Below are positions 26,034-36,076 of a stretch of DNA of 64,000 nucleotides, one piece after another. A model generated the notes under the pieces. It had not been told where the DNA came from. It did no database searches and saw only the letters and a list, made by a program, of their open reading frames with translations. Every line of letters begins with the position of its first letter. The first letter of the stretch is position 1. The stretch lies in assembly GCF_000025185.1 (NCBI RefSeq), contig NC_013720.1, positions 4,340,001 through 4,404,000 on the forward strand. Reading direction: 5' to 3'. This DNA is from Pirellula staleyi DSM 6068. Its GTDB lineage: Bacteria > Planctomycetota > Planctomycetia > Pirellulales > Pirellulaceae. Position numbers and translations under genes: made by a program.

Positions 26034-27374
26034 ATGCACGAATCTTCTCCGCTCCCCTCGGCCAAAGGGGCTGCCTCGCGCCGATCGTTCCTCAAGCATT
26101 CGTCGCTGCTGGTGGCCGGAAGTGCCATCGCTGCCTCGCAAGTGCAGATTGCCCAGGCCGCTCACTCGTTTGGTAGCGACACCATCAAAATCGGCCTCGT
26201 CGGCTGCGGTGGTCGTGGCACTCAAGCTGCCGTTCAGGCCCTCAACACCACAGGCGGCGATGTCAAGCTTGTGGCCCTGGCCGATGCGTTTGCCGATCGC
26301 GTGCAAGCTGCTTATCGCGGCATCAAGGGACGTCACTCCGAGAAGGTCGACGTGCCAAAAGAGCGTCAGTTCGTCGGTCTCGAGTCGTACAAAGAACTGC
26401 TGAAAACCGACATCGACCTGGTGATTCTCGCCACGCCTCCCGGCTTCCGCCCGCTCCATTTCGATGCAGCTGTGGCCGCTGGTAAGCACGTCTTCATGGA
26501 AAAGCCAGTGGCTGTCGATGCCGCCGGTGTTCGCAAAGTGCTCGCCGCGACCGAAGAAGCCAAAAAGAAGAGCCTCGCCGTGGCTGTCGGCCTGCAGCGC
26601 CGCCACGAACGCCGCTACATGCACTGCATCGAAAAGCTGCAGGAAGGTGCAATCGGCGACATCATTCTGTCCCGTGCCTACTGGAACGGCACCACACCTT
26701 GGCTCAAGCTCCGTCAGCCTGAGTGGACCGAACTCGAATACCAGATGCGCAACTGGTACTACTTCAACTGGATCTGCGGCGATCACATCGTCGAACAACA
26801 CATCCACAACCTCGACGTCATCAACTGGATCAAGAACGGCTATCCCGTTTCGGCCCAGGGCCAAGGTGGCTGCGAAGTCCGTAAGGGGAAGGAATATGGT
26901 GAGATTTTCGATCACCATATGATCGAATTCACCTACGCCGACGGCAGCACCATGCTGAGCCAATGCCGCCACATTCCAGGCTGCTGGAACGAAGTGGCCG
27001 AGTTTGTGCACGGCACCAAGGGGAAGGCCAATCCCAGCGGCTTGATCTACGACAACGATGGTAAGGTGACCTTCGATTCGACGAAGGATGGTGGCGACGG
27101 TCACCAGCAAGAGCACCACGACCTGTTTGCCGACCTCCGAGCTGGTCGCCTGCCTAACGAAGGGGAATGGGGGGCTTTGAGCACCATGACCGCCATCTTC
27201 GGTCGCATGGCCACCTACTCGGGCCAAAAGCTCAGCTGGGATCAGTGCCTCAAGAGCGAAGTGGTGATCTCGCCCGTCGAGCGCCTCGCTCAGCTGACCG
27301 ACGAACCATTCGTCAAGCCACTCCCCGAAGGTGGCTACGCCCTCCCAATCCCAGGCGTCACCAAAGTGGTGTAG
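26034..27374 (+). CDS. Gfo/Idh/MocA family oxidoreductase, TAT-exported
   Basis: A 446-residue protein with a twin-arginine leader (SRRSFLKHSSLLVAGSAIAAS) and a Rossmann fold (KIGLVGCGGRGTQA, residues 53-66). Motifs include ILATPPGFRP and the family signature FMEKPVAVDAAG with the conserved EKP lysine. The C-terminal domain has HIHNLDVINW and WGALSTMTAIFGRMATYSGQ. These NAD(P)-dependent enzymes act on sugars, inositols or biliverdin-like substrates; planctomycetes carry many exported paralogues. The ATG at 26034 follows GGAG. Downstream hairpins at 27404-27430 and 27458-27498 probably end the transcript. Confidence 0.9.
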   Translation: MHESSPLPSAKGAASRRSFLKHSSLLVAGSAIAASQVQIAQAAHSFGSDTIKIGLVGCGGRGTQAAVQALNTTGGDVKLVALADAFADRVQAAYRGIKGRHSEKVDVPKERQFVGLESYKELLKTDIDLVILATPPGFRPLHFDAAVAAGKHVFMEKPVAVDAAGVRKVLAATEEAKKKSLAVAVGLQRRHERRYMHCIEKLQEGAIGDIILSRAYWNGTTPWLKLRQPEWTELEYQMRNWYYFNWICGDHIVEQHIHNLDVINWIKNGYPVSAQGQGGCEVRKGKEYGEIFDHHMIEFTYADGSTMLSQCRHIPGCWNEVAEFVHGTKGKANPSGLIYDNDGKVTFDSTKDGGDGHQQEHHDLFADLRAGRLPNEGEWGALSTMTAIFGRMATYSGQKLSWDQCLKSEVVISPVERLAQLTDEPFVKPLPEGGYALPIPGVTKVV

Positions 27375-27403
27375 GCCTGACGGCGAAGTCATAAAAACCG
27401 GCG

Positions 27404-27498
27404 TGGGGCGACACAATTGCAATCGCCCCAACAAGTTAGCGCCGCCTAAGTTAGTCGAAAAGCCCCTGGCAAACCTCTCCACCTGCCGGGGGCTTTTT
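27404..27498 (+). terminator. Hairpin pair and intrinsic terminator
   Basis: Hairpin 1 is TGGGGCGA/TCGCCCCA (27404-27430). Hairpin 2 is AAGCCCCTGGCA (27460-27471) with TGCCGGGGGCTT (27484-27495), 11 Watson-Crick pairs plus one wobble, followed by TTTTT. Hairpin 2 is a strong Rho-independent terminator for the oxidoreductase gene. Confidence 0.75.
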
Positions 27499-27792
27499 CG
27501 CGCGCTGGCGTCAATCTTTGCCGCTGCTGCTTCGCCGATTCTTCACCGGCGACTACCGACCAGCACCAGACGATGCACCCCTTTTTGAAGGATTCGTTAG
27601 CGGAAGCCGAAGTCCCCTACCGGTCTGGCAACCCTTCCTGCTAGGATCATCTACTGAACTGTTGTTTTTCCGCTCGAACTGCGCCCTGCAGAGTGCTCGT
27701 CAGGACGCCACTTGAGCCGACAAACCACGGCAGGTCGGCTCGACCTGCTCCACCGAATCCCGCCGATTCTCAGCCGAAGTAGCAGTAGATCC
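27499..27792. other. Leader region of typA
   Basis: About 290 bp between the terminator and the typA start. No gene or repeat is visible. In-frame open codons run back from 27793 to 27712, but without family similarity. Confidence 0.5.
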
Positions 27793-29622
27793 ATGCGTCG
27801 TACCGACATCCGTAACATTGTCATCATCGCCCACGTCGATCACGGAAAAACCTCGCTAGTGGACTGTCTGCTCCGTCAAAGCGGTCAGTTTCGCGATAGT
27901 CAGCTGCAAGGGGACTGCATCCTCGACAGCAACGACCTCGAGCGCGAGCGCGGCATTACGATTCTCGCCAAGAACATCGCGCTCCCTTATCGCGACGTGA
28001 AGATCAACATCATCGATACCCCCGGACACGCCGACTTCGGTGGCGAAGTCGAGCGCGTGGTTCGCATGGCCGACGGTGCCGTCGTGCTGATCGACGCCGC
28101 AGAAGGGCCGATGCCTCAAACACGCTTCGTCCTCTCCAAGGCGCTCGAAGTCGGCATTAAGCCGATCGTGGTGATCAACAAGATCGACCGCCCCGACGCT
28201 CGTCCCCACGAAGTGCTCGACGAAGCTTTCGCGCTGCTGATGGAACTCGGTGCCGACGAACACCTCGAAGATTTCAAGTATCTGTTTGCCAGCGGCCGCC
28301 AAGGCTATGCCACCACCGATCCGGAAGTGCGCGGCGAATCGATGCAGCCGCTGCTCGATATGGTGCTCGATGTTATTCCTGGTCCGGAAGTGAACCTCGA
28401 AGATCCGCTGCAGATGCTCGTCACTACGCTCGACTGGTCGGAATACGTCGGACGTATCGCCATCGGACGAATCAAAGCGGGCAATATCAAAGTCGGGCAA
28501 ACGATCGCTTGCATCAAAGCGGGCAAAGTGACCGAATCGAAAGTCACCAAGCTCTACACGTTCGACAAACTCGGCCGGGTCGAGACCACCGAAGTGACCG
28601 CTGGTGATGTGTGCGCTGTGGTCGGCATCGAAGATGTCGAAATCGGCGACACGATTTGCCACCGCGAACATCATCGCCCACTGCCACGCCTGGTGGTCGA
28701 CGAACCGACCCTCGAGATGGTTTTCACCATCAACAGCAGCCCGTTTGCTGGCAAGGAAGGGAAGTACGTCACTAACCGCCAGCTTCGCGAACGTTTGTTC
28801 AAAGAGCTCGAGCGGAACGTGGCCCTCCGCGTTCGTCAGGTCGAAAATAGCGATGCTTTTGCAGTTTCGGGACGTGGCGTGCTGCACCTTTCGGTTCTCA
28901 TCGAAAACATGCGCCGCGAGAGTTTTGAGCTGTCGGTCAGCAAGCCTCAAGTGATTTTGCGCGATGGTCCTAACGGCAAAGAAGAGCCGTTTGAATCGCT
29001 CGTTGTCGAAGTTCCTTCGGTGAAGCTCGGCCCGGTGATGGAACTGGTCGGTGCACGTCGTGGTGAAATTGAAGAGATGCATGTGCGCGGCGATTTCACC
29101 CACGCCAAGTTTTTGATTCCTGCTCGCGGACTGATCGGATTGCGTACGCGACTGCTCAACGCCACGCAAGGCGAAGCGATCGTGCATCACCGATTTGCTG
29201 GCTATCGGCCGATGATTGGCGAGATTCCCGGCCGCGCGAATGGCGTTTACATCTCGATGATGTCGGGCAAAGCGAACGCCTACAGCCTCAACACACTGCA
29301 AGAGCGTGCCGACCTGTTCATCACGCACAACGACGAAGTGTACGAAGGGCAGATCATCGGTGAGAACAGCCGCGAGAACGACAACGCGGTGAATCCGACG
29401 AAGGAAAAGAAGCTCACGAACATGCGGGCGAGTGGTTCGGATGAAAACATCCTGCTCAAGCCACCACGCAAGATGGACCTCGAAGCGGCCCTCGAGTACA
29501 TCGAAGACGACGAGCTGGTCGAGATCACTCCGACGCAGATTCGTCTCCGGAAGATGTACCTCAAGGAAACCGATCGCCGTCGCGAAGGTCGTCGCGCGGC
29601 CGATGTCGCTGCTTCGTCGTAA
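27793..29622 (+). CDS. typA: Ribosome-associated GTPase TypA/BipA
   Basis: A 609-residue translational GTPase starting [22 protein letters not shown]1 is AHVDHGKT, G2 lies in [11 protein letters not shown]3 is DTPGHADF and G4 is [15 protein letters not shown]-like domains III and V and the TypA-specific C-terminal domain ([47 protein letters not shown], in part) follow. TypA binds the 70S ribosome under stress and supports 50S assembly at low temperature. ATG 27793 matches homologues. Length is normal. It is monocistronic. Confidence 0.95.
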   Translation: MRRTDIRNIVIIAHVDHGKTSLVDCLLRQSGQFRDSQLQGDCILDSNDLERERGITILAKNIALPYRDVKINIIDTPGHADFGGEVERVVRMADGAVVLIDAAEGPMPQTRFVLSKALEVGIKPIVVINKIDRPDARPHEVLDEAFALLMELGADEHLEDFKYLFASGRQGYATTDPEVRGESMQPLLDMVLDVIPGPEVNLEDPLQMLVTTLDWSEYVGRIAIGRIKAGNIKVGQTIACIKAGKVTESKVTKLYTFDKLGRVETTEVTAGDVCAVVGIEDVEIGDTICHREHHRPLPRLVVDEPTLEMVFTINSSPFAGKEGKYVTNRQLRERLFKELERNVALRVRQVENSDAFAVSGRGVLHLSVLIENMRRESFELSVSKPQVILRDGPNGKEEPFESLVVEVPSVKLGPVMELVGARRGEIEEMHVRGDFTHAKFLIPARGLIGLRTRLLNATQGEAIVHHRFAGYRPMIGEIPGRANGVYISMMSGKANAYSLNTLQERADLFITHNDEVYEGQIIGENSRENDNAVNPTKEKKLTNMRASGSDENILLKPPRKMDLEAALEYIEDDELVEITPTQIRLRKMYLKETDRRREGRRAADVAASS

Positions 29623-29649
29623 GCGAGCGCCGCGCGAAACCTCTGATGG

Positions 29650-30282
29650 CTAACTCGCTGGCGTTTCTCGCTTCTGAAACACCAGCGTGACGAGCATCCC
29701 GCCGAACAGGCCAAACAGCGTGCCGAGGATGGCGTGCGCGCTGGAGCGCGTGCCGGGAGAATTCGAAAGAATTTGCGTCCCTGGGGTCCACTGCGGCGCG
29801 CTCCCGTCGGTCCATTTCACCAGGTAGTTACTCCCCTCGATCTCTGCGATCGTGCCGGAGTAGTAGCTGCCGTTCCGCCAGCGGGCCATCACCGTTGCCC
29901 CGACATAGCGCGAGCCGATCACGTTTTGCTCGATCAGTTCGACGAGGCTCGACGTAATCATTTTGGAAACGGGGCGGAGATTCGAAGTGCCGCTGGGGAC
30001 CATGATCACGCCCGGCGATTGAACCATCTGCTCGAACGACGAAACCGCCTCGTATTCGGTGAAGAGATAGGTCCACCCAAAGATCGCAGCGCCGAGCCAA
30101 AACAGCTTGTCGTTCCCGAGGGTCGCAATCGCCCCGGCAGTCGCTAGACAGACAACGCTGATATAGACCGTCAGCGCCACGCTTCCGGCGATTTCGGATT
30201 TCGAGACCATGAGGGCCAGCAGCACCGACAGCAGTGTGAGGGCTGAGAGTCCTCCCGACATCGAGAATCGAAGGCCACGCAT
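29650..30282 (-). CDS. Membrane protein with a Tudor/Agenet-like domain
   Basis: A 210-residue protein with three or four helices in the first 70 residues (LTLLSVLLALMVSKS, VALTVYISVVCLATAG, LFWLGAAIFGWTYLFTE). A soluble domain then includes VMARWRNGSYYSGTIAEIEGSNYLVKWTDG, and a last helix (AILGTLFGLFGGMLVTLVF) ends the protein. The VxARWxxGxYYxGTI...YLVKWxDG pattern resembles Tudor or Agenet beta-barrels, which are usually eukaryotic and bind methylated ligands; in bacteria their ligand is unknown. The frame extends to 30303; ATG 30282 is preferred. It is convergent with typA. Confidence 0.75.
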   Translation of the reverse strand: MRGLRFSMSGGLSALTLLSVLLALMVSKSEIAGSVALTVYISVVCLATAGAIATLGNDKLFWLGAAIFGWTYLFTEYEAVSSFEQMVQSPGVIMVPSGTSNLRPVSKMITSSLVELIEQNVIGSRYVGATVMARWRNGSYYSGTIAEIEGSNYLVKWTDGSAPQWTPGTQILSNSPGTRSSAHAILGTLFGLFGGMLVTLVFQKRETPAS

Positions 30283-30785
30283 AGTGCTAACGTCCTGTCT
30301 CAACGATGTGTCTGTCGCTGCTCGAAATCACGTCACCTAGGCGAGGCTCATCTTGTTGCCCCAAGTGGCTAGCGATTCGTGGCAGGCGGGAGCCTGCTCT
30401 ACGAGTCTGTCGTTCAAGGCTCAAAACCAGGCAATTCGCTTCAGGGTGTCGAGCTACGGCATTGTAGGGCTCTGGGGACTCTCTTCGCGAGCCTTCTCAG
30501 GGGGTGGAAATCTGTAACTTCCACGTAAAGATGCCCCATAGAACGCCGAGCGCCTACGAGCCAAAATGGTGGGGATGTCCCGATTGCTACGCCTCACCAC
30601 CGGCCCGGGGATCGCGCGAGCGGAAACTTACCAATTCACTCTGATTCTCGAGGCACACGCAAGCCGAAGCTGACCAACACCCTGCCGCTTCGAAACTTGC
30701 TCGTTGCTCCCCTTGGCTATGCTTTTGGGGGCCGCGTCGCCGACTTACTCGATTTTCCCGAATTTGCGGGGGAGAGATTGTTTCT
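30283..30785. other. Intergenic region with small hairpins
   Basis: No gene is visible over 500 bp. I see a GCAGGC/GCCTGC hairpin at 30382-30397 (GGGA loop) and GTGGAA/TTCCAC at 30504-30524. GGGGGAGAG near 30769 is the ribosome-binding site of the DUF3050 gene. Confidence 0.5.
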
Positions 30786-31610
30786 GTGGCATCCATCATC
30801 GACGACGTGCAGCTTCCAGCCGACCAATCCAACTTTCCAACGACGGCGCTCGATCTGCGTGAATCGCTCCGTCCGATTCGAGCGAAGCTCGTCGGGCATC
30901 GACTCTACTCCAAGATTCGCACGATCGACGATTTGCGACTCTTCCTCGAGCATCATGTGTTCGCGGTGTGGGATTTCATGTCGCTGCTGAAGTGGCTGCA
31001 GCGCTCCTACACCTGTGTCGAAACGCCTTGGCTGCCGAGTCGCGATCCACTCACGCGCCGCCTGATTAACGAGATTGTGCTGGCCGAAGAGTCGGACGAC
31101 GATGGGGAAGGGGGCTACACGAGCCATTTTGAGATGTACCTTGCGGCGATGAACGCTTGCCATGCCAGTGCTGCGCCGATTAGCGCGCTGGTGCAATATT
31201 TGGCCGAGGGAGCTTCGATCGAAAGCGCCCTCGAGCGCTGCGGTGGCCCAGCAGCGGCGACTACGTTTGTACGCTCGACCATGCAGCTGATCCACGAGGG
31301 GAATCGCTCGAAAATCACAGCCGCCTTTGCCCTGGGGCGCGAGGATGTGATTCCCGACATGTTTCGGATGATTGTGGCCGATCTCGAGCAGCAGTTTCCG
31401 GGTGAACTCGCGACGCTGCGGCTCTATCTCGAGCGGCACATTTCGCTCGACGAAGAGACCCACACGCCACTCGCTCTGCGGATGCTGACGCAAGTGGCTA
31501 GCGAAGATGAAAACGGCTGGCGCGACGCGCACGAGGCAGCTCAGCAATGCCTGCTTGAGCGGCTCCGTTTGTGGGACGCCATTGCCGACGCGCTCGATGC
31601 TCGTGTGTAG
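30786..31610 (+). CDS. DUF3050 haem-oxygenase-like protein
   Basis: A 274-residue, mainly helical protein with RPIRAKLVGHRLYSKIRTIDDLRLFLEHHVFAVWDFMSLLK near residue 30, conserved HVFAVWDFM, EIVLAEESDDD, HFEMYLAAM and a late LERHISLDEETHTPLA. This is the DUF3050 family, which is expected to share the haem oxygenase-like fold and to bind two metals through the Glu and His residues in those motifs. The biochemical role is unknown. The start is a GTG at 30786, eight or nine bases after GGGGGAGAG. An O-methyltransferase gene follows 104 bp downstream on the same strand. Confidence 0.88.
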   Translation: MASIIDDVQLPADQSNFPTTALDLRESLRPIRAKLVGHRLYSKIRTIDDLRLFLEHHVFAVWDFMSLLKWLQRSYTCVETPWLPSRDPLTRRLINEIVLAEESDDDGEGGYTSHFEMYLAAMNACHASAAPISALVQYLAEGASIESALERCGGPAAATTFVRSTMQLIHEGNRSKITAAFALGREDVIPDMFRMIVADLEQQFPGELATLRLYLERHISLDEETHTPLALRMLTQVASEDENGWRDAHEAAQQCLLERLRLWDAIADALDARV

Positions 31611-31714
31611 TTCGCCGCGCATTGGTCGCGCTATGCCTCTGCATTCAGACGCCTCAAAAACTTGCGATTTCCTAGCTCCGCTCGACCACTCCCGCAAAAG
31701 GTTCTCTCCACCGT

Positions 31715-32773
31715 ATGCCCGAGTCGCCACTCCCTCATGCCACGATTGATCCGACCTCAATTTTCGAGCACTTTCGTGGCAATCATGGGACCGAACTGCT
31801 GACGGCAGCAGCGGCCCATTTTCGGCTGTTCGATAAGCTGGCGGCTGGTCCCCTCGCGTGGCATGAACTTCGGAGTCAACTGGCCCTGGCCGAGCGCCCC
31901 TTGGTGGTGCTGATCACGGCGCTGCGTGCGATGCGGCTGATCGAGCGCGCGAGCGACAAGTATCGGCTCACGCCGCTGGCGCGCGAGCACCTGGTTTCGA
32001 CTTCGCCACTGTCGGTCGCCGACTACATCGGTCTCGCCGCCGAGTCTCCCGGTGTGCTGGCGATGGTCGAGCGATTACGCACCGATCTTCCGGCCGGAGC
32101 CAAGTCCGACACCGACGAGGGAGCGGGAACTGCGTTCATTTATCGCGAGGGGACCGACTCGGCGATGGAGCAGGAGGCTTCCGCGCGGCATCTCACGCTC
32201 GCGCTGGCCGGACGAGCAAAAAATGTGGCACCGGTTTTGGCCGATGTCCTTCCGCTCGCAGGGGATGAAACGCTGCTCGATCTCGGTGGCGGCACCGGGA
32301 TCTACAGCATCGCGCTCTTGCGAAAATATCCGCAGCTGCGCGCGATCGTGCTCGATCGGCCCGAGGTGCTGAAAGTCTCGCATGAATTTGCCGAGCAGTA
32401 TGGGGTCGCCGATCGTTTAGAGCTCTTGGCGGGAGATATGTTCAGCGCCGCGCTGCCCGCAGGAGTCGACCGCGTGCTCCTTTCCAACATCTTGCACGAC
32501 TGGGATGTTCCTGAGTGCATCGAGCTGCTGAAGCGTTCTGCAGCGGCTCTTTCGGTGCGTGGCGAAGTGCTGATTCACGATGTGTTTCTGAGCGACGAAC
32601 TCGATGGACCACTCCCGATCGCGCTCTATTCGGCGGCTCTCTTTACGCTCACCGAAGGGCGAGCCTATAGCGCTGCGGAGTATCGCGCGATGCTCGGCGC
32701 AGCTGGGCTCACAGCGGGACAGGTAATCCCCACGCTGATTCACTGCGGTGTGCTTGTCGCGCGACGCGCGTAA
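31715..32773 (+). CDS. Plant-type (class I) O-methyltransferase
   Basis: The 352-residue protein has an N-terminal winged-helix dimerisation domain (residues 15-110, with FDKLAAGPLAWHELRSQLAL) and a Rossmann methyltransferase domain. The SAM motif is LLDLGGGTGIYSIALL, and NILHDWDVPECIELL carries the HDW signature of small-molecule O-methyltransferases, including the catalytic-type His. It probably methylates a phenol or similar hydroxyl. It lies downstream of the DUF3050 gene, with which it might form a small biosynthetic pair. ATG 31715 is the natural start. Confidence 0.9.
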   Translation: MPESPLPHATIDPTSIFEHFRGNHGTELLTAAAAHFRLFDKLAAGPLAWHELRSQLALAERPLVVLITALRAMRLIERASDKYRLTPLAREHLVSTSPLSVADYIGLAAESPGVLAMVERLRTDLPAGAKSDTDEGAGTAFIYREGTDSAMEQEASARHLTLALAGRAKNVAPVLADVLPLAGDETLLDLGGGTGIYSIALLRKYPQLRAIVLDRPEVLKVSHEFAEQYGVADRLELLAGDMFSAALPAGVDRVLLSNILHDWDVPECIELLKRSAAALSVRGEVLIHDVFLSDELDGPLPIALYSAALFTLTEGRAYSAAEYRAMLGAAGLTAGQVIPTLIHCGVLVARRA

Positions 32774-33013
32774 TGACGTCTGCGTCGTGTGCAGCTCCGA
32801 TTAAGGCCAGTTTGTAGCGATTTTGACACCTTTGAGCCCTGGCGAGCGCTGCATCGCGCCACTTCTTCGGAAAATGCATCGTCTGCCTATCAAGCCGAAC
32901 GTTGCGGTCGTAGCACAGCCGCCAGCCGTAGTAGATCGATCGATTCCGAGCGGTCGATAAGTAAGAAAGTGCGTCACCTCGCACAGGCGGAACCACGAGG
33001 TGCGGAATTGATT

Positions 33014-34495
33014 ATGTCTTGTCACATCGCGAAGTATTTGCTGGCGGCCAAGGCCGTTTGCGATCGCGGTGCGCGACGAGCGATCCATTTCAGCCTGCTT
33101 TGGTTCGGCGCACTCGGCTGGCTCCTCGGCGCTTCGAGCGCTACTGCCCAGCCCGGCTTTCTGCCGATCGATAATCTCCGCCACGCGCAGCCGGCTTATC
33201 GCGGGGGCTCTTCAGCCACCGTAGCCCGCCCTATCTCGGGTGGAGCGCCGCAAACACCGCACCCAGCAATCGTGCGTGTCGTCGTCGCCGAGAAAGAGGG
33301 AATCTCGCTCGGCAGCGGCACGCTGATTGATGTTCGTGGCGAGTGGGGGCTGGTGATCAGCAACTGGCATGTCGTGCGCGATGCGGCTGGTCCGATTCAA
33401 ATTCAATTCGCCAATGGCTACGTCGCACCCGCAACCGTGGTGAAGACCGATAGCGACTGGGATCTCGCTGCCCTTTCGGTCCATAAGCCGAGCGCTGCTC
33501 CGATTCCGCTGGCAGGGGCCGCGCCTCAGCCGGGCGAACCGCTGTCGATCGCCGGTTACGGATCGGGTAGCTACCGAGTGGCGAGTGGCCGCGTCACGCA
33601 GTACCTCGCGCCGGGTGTGAAGTTTCCGTATGAGATTGTGGAAGTCTCGGCCGAAGCTCGCCAAGGAGATTCGGGGGGACCGATCCTCAACGCGCGCGGC
33701 GAACTGGCCGGGGTGCTGTTCGGGTCGGCGGGCGGTTTGACGTCGGGAAGCTATGTCGGCAGGGTGCGCGAGTTTTTGGTCGGCGTCTTGCCAGCTGGTA
33801 ACGCGTTGCCAGGTGCAGCCGCTCCGATGGTCGCTTCTCCAGCGCCCCGTTTTCCGGTCCCTAGTACACCGCAAATGCCTGGGAATTTGCCCCCTTTTGC
33901 GACCGAGCTGGCCCAGGCCAATCCCGCGAGCTCTGGCTGGAAACCGGCCACTTCGTCGCGCGAATCACTGGAGTCGAGCGCCGCCGATCAGCCTCGCGAG
34001 CCGAGCAGCGCCGGGGATCGCGCGCGGATTGTCGATCAGCCTCTCACGCAGGTCGGCGACCATGTCGGCAACGAAAACGCGCCGCTGATGGATGCTCCAC
34101 CACCATCGGCACCCGAACGGGCGATCGATCTTTCTCCAGCGACACGTCCGGTTCTCGAGGCGACACCAGCCGACCGTTTGGCGGTGGTCGACGAGCCGCG
34201 CGCAGTGGCGCTACAGTCGCTCGAAGATGAAGAAGAACAGCCGACATCGCGTGGCCTGGGGATCATTCACTCCCCGCTTCCACCGCGTAGTTCGCAAATG
34301 ACAACCGCCGGGGGAATCTCTCCCGATGCGCCAGCCGAACAACTCTTGGCCGCTGCTTGGAGACAGATTGCGGGGAGCACGTTCTACGATCAGGCCAAAA
34401 CCGTGTTTGCCGTGGTCGGCATCCTGCTATTGCTGGGACACTTCTACCGGATGAACGCGCAGCCCGAAGAGGAAGTCCATCCCGAAGAAGAGTAG
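33014..34495 (+). CDS. Membrane-tethered trypsin-like serine protease
   Basis: A 493-residue protein with an N-terminal hydrophobic segment (FSLLWFGALGWLLGASSATAQ) acting as a signal. A chymotrypsin-type protease domain follows at residues 85-260, with H119 in ISNWHVV, D148 or D150 in DSDWDLAAL and S220 in ARQGDSGGP. A Pro/Ser/Glu-rich linker (260-430) and a C-terminal helix (TVFAVVGILLLLGHFY) end the protein. The catalytic triad is intact. It is probably a periplasmic housekeeping protease. ATG 33014 is preferred because the frame back to 32789 shows no family similarity. Confidence 0.88.
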   Translation: MSCHIAKYLLAAKAVCDRGARRAIHFSLLWFGALGWLLGASSATAQPGFLPIDNLRHAQPAYRGGSSATVARPISGGAPQTPHPAIVRVVVAEKEGISLGSGTLIDVRGEWGLVISNWHVVRDAAGPIQIQFANGYVAPATVVKTDSDWDLAALSVHKPSAAPIPLAGAAPQPGEPLSIAGYGSGSYRVASGRVTQYLAPGVKFPYEIVEVSAEARQGDSGGPILNARGELAGVLFGSAGGLTSGSYVGRVREFLVGVLPAGNALPGAAAPMVASPAPRFPVPSTPQMPGNLPPFATELAQANPASSGWKPATSSRESLESSAADQPREPSSAGDRARIVDQPLTQVGDHVGNENAPLMDAPPPSAPERAIDLSPATRPVLEATPADRLAVVDEPRAVALQSLEDEEEQPTSRGLGIIHSPLPPRSSQMTTAGGISPDAPAEQLLAAAWRQIAGSTFYDQAKTVFAVVGILLLLGHFYRMNAQPEEEVHPEEE

Positions 34496-34549
34496 TCGCA
34501 AGAATCGCTTAATGCCTGGCACTGAGCGACCAACACAACGCGCCTGGCA

Positions 34550-36076
34550 CTACGCAATAGCCCGCACGAGTACGAGTTTATCGTCTCCCGGCAAGTAGAA
34601 ATCTTTCAGCACCGCTTCGAGCTGATAGCCGCAGCGCTCGTAGAACTTTTGCGTCGGAAGGTACTCTGCTTTCCCCGACGTTTCGATGTAGATGCGACGC
34701 CCACCAGCACGGCGCACTTCTTCCTCGGCACGCGCGAGAAGCTTTCGCCCCACCCCCATTTTTTGTAGCGCCGGATCGACCGCAATCCAGTAGAGATCGT
34801 AGCTTCCTTCGGTCACGGAAATCGGACCGTAACAGGCGTAGCCCACCACCGCGCCATCGATTTCAGCGAAGAGAAATTCGTAGCCCGAAGCGGCTCCTTT
34901 CGCGAGTCGCTCCTCGACTAGCTCGACCGCGACTCCAATTTCCGCTTCGCGAAAGAATCCGGTCGCGCGCACAATCCGCTCGACGTTTTTTAGATCGCTG
35001 TGAGTCACCTCGGTACGAATCAGCATCGCGGATGCTGACGTTTCGCTCGCTACGACTTGGCTGGGTGCAACAACAGCCGCGCGCTCGGAGCGCCGCAGCG
35101 GAGCGAGCACGATCTGCTGAATCGCTTCCTCGAGCGAGCGGCCCGACTGCGCAGCAGCGGCAGCAAAACCGGCATCGGGGGAAAGGCACGGATTGGTGTT
35201 CACCTCGAGCAGCAGCGGCTGAGCCTGTTGATCGACCCGAAAGTCGATCCGCGCATAGCCCGACAGCTGCAGCGACTTCCAAGCCTCGCGGCTGAGCTTT
35301 TCCAGCAGCGCGAGGAGCGGGCCATCGGACGCCGGAAAATCGAACGTGCGCGGCGTTCCTGTAAACTCGGCCGAATCAGCGCTCCACTTGGCGTCGTACC
35401 CCACAATGCGCGGTTTTCCGGCGGGAAAATCGACAAACAGGATCTCCGCGATTGGCAGCACCTCGACACCTTGCTCGGTCGCCAAGAGCGAGACGTTGAA
35501 CTCGCGCCCGTCGATAAACTGCTCGGCGAAGCAGGGGGTCCCCAAACGGGCTGCCTGCGCGCGAATCGCTGCTGCCACATCGGCCGCCGGACCTAAGACC
35601 ACGCAGCTGTCGTCGAGGCCCAGCGACGCGTGCTGGCCAATCGCCTTCACGATCCACGGGGGACGAAGTTCAGCGCTCGCGTTCCCCGCGTCATCCAGGG
35701 TGCACCACGCCGCTGTCGGCAACTGTTTCTCGCGCAGCAATTGCTTGGTCGCGATTTTGTCGTTGCTCAGCTGCAGCGCTCTGGCTGAAGAGCCGGTGAT
35801 CGGCACGCCGCGCGCTTCCACTAGACGAACAAACAGCTCGGCCAGCTGATCGCTGCCGGCGAGGGACTCGACGAGATTAAACACCACATCGAATCGGCCG
35901 CTAGTGAGCAGTTGATCGACTCGGGTGAAGTCGAGCGACGTTTCGCACACCTCCACTGGCCAGCCAGCGGCACGGCAGGCCTGCTCGACGACAGCCACTT
36001 GCTCGAGAACGTCGCGGTCGGAAACGAGCGCATCGCTTCCGACATGCTGATGCACAATCAAAACGCGCGGAATCAT
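34550..36076 (-). CDS. ATP-grasp ligase fused to a GNAT acetyltransferase
   Basis: A 508-residue fusion. Residues 1-330 are a D-Ala-D-Ala ligase-like ATP-grasp domain with FNLVESLAGSDQ, WIVKAIGQHASLGLDDSCVV, a GREFNVSLLA strand, ARIDFRVD and LEVNTNPCLSPDAGFA. Residues 360-508 are a GNAT domain with YDLYWIAVDPALQKMGVGRKLLARAEEEV and FYERCGYQ. It probably forms an amide or peptide bond on an amino acid and acetylates an amine. Its start overlaps the stop of the upstream ATP-grasp gene by 4 bases (ATGA). The frame extends to 36142; ATG 36076 is preferred. The KamA gene lies nearby. Confidence 0.9.
   Translation of the reverse strand: MIPRVLIVHQHVGSDALVSDRDVLEQVAVVEQACRAAGWPVEVCETSLDFTRVDQLLTSGRFDVVFNLVESLAGSDQLAELFVRLVEARGVPITGSSARALQLSNDKIATKQLLREKQLPTAAWCTLDDAGNASAELRPPWIVKAIGQHASLGLDDSCVVLGPAADVAAAIRAQAARLGTPCFAEQFIDGREFNVSLLATEQGVEVLPIAEILFVDFPAGKPRIVGYDAKWSADSAEFTGTPRTFDFPASDGPLLALLEKLSREAWKSLQLSGYARIDFRVDQQAQPLLLEVNTNPCLSPDAGFAAAAAQSGRSLEEAIQQIVLAPLRRSERAAVVAPSQVVASETSASAMLIRTEVTHSDLKNVERIVRATGFFREAEIGVAVELVEERLAKGAASGYEFLFAEIDGAVVGYACYGPISVTEGSYDLYWIAVDPALQKMGVGRKLLARAEEEVRRAGGRRIYIETSGKAEYLPTQKFYERCGYQLEAVLKDFYLPGDDKLVLVRAIA

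Noticed and set aside
26031-27482. 483-residue open frame on the - strand
   Set aside because: It is antisense to the Gfo/Idh/MocA gene; His/Val-rich composition is typical of reverse-strand shadows.
27856-29328. 490-residue open frame on the - strand
   Set aside because: It is antisense to typA and lacks a recognisable domain.
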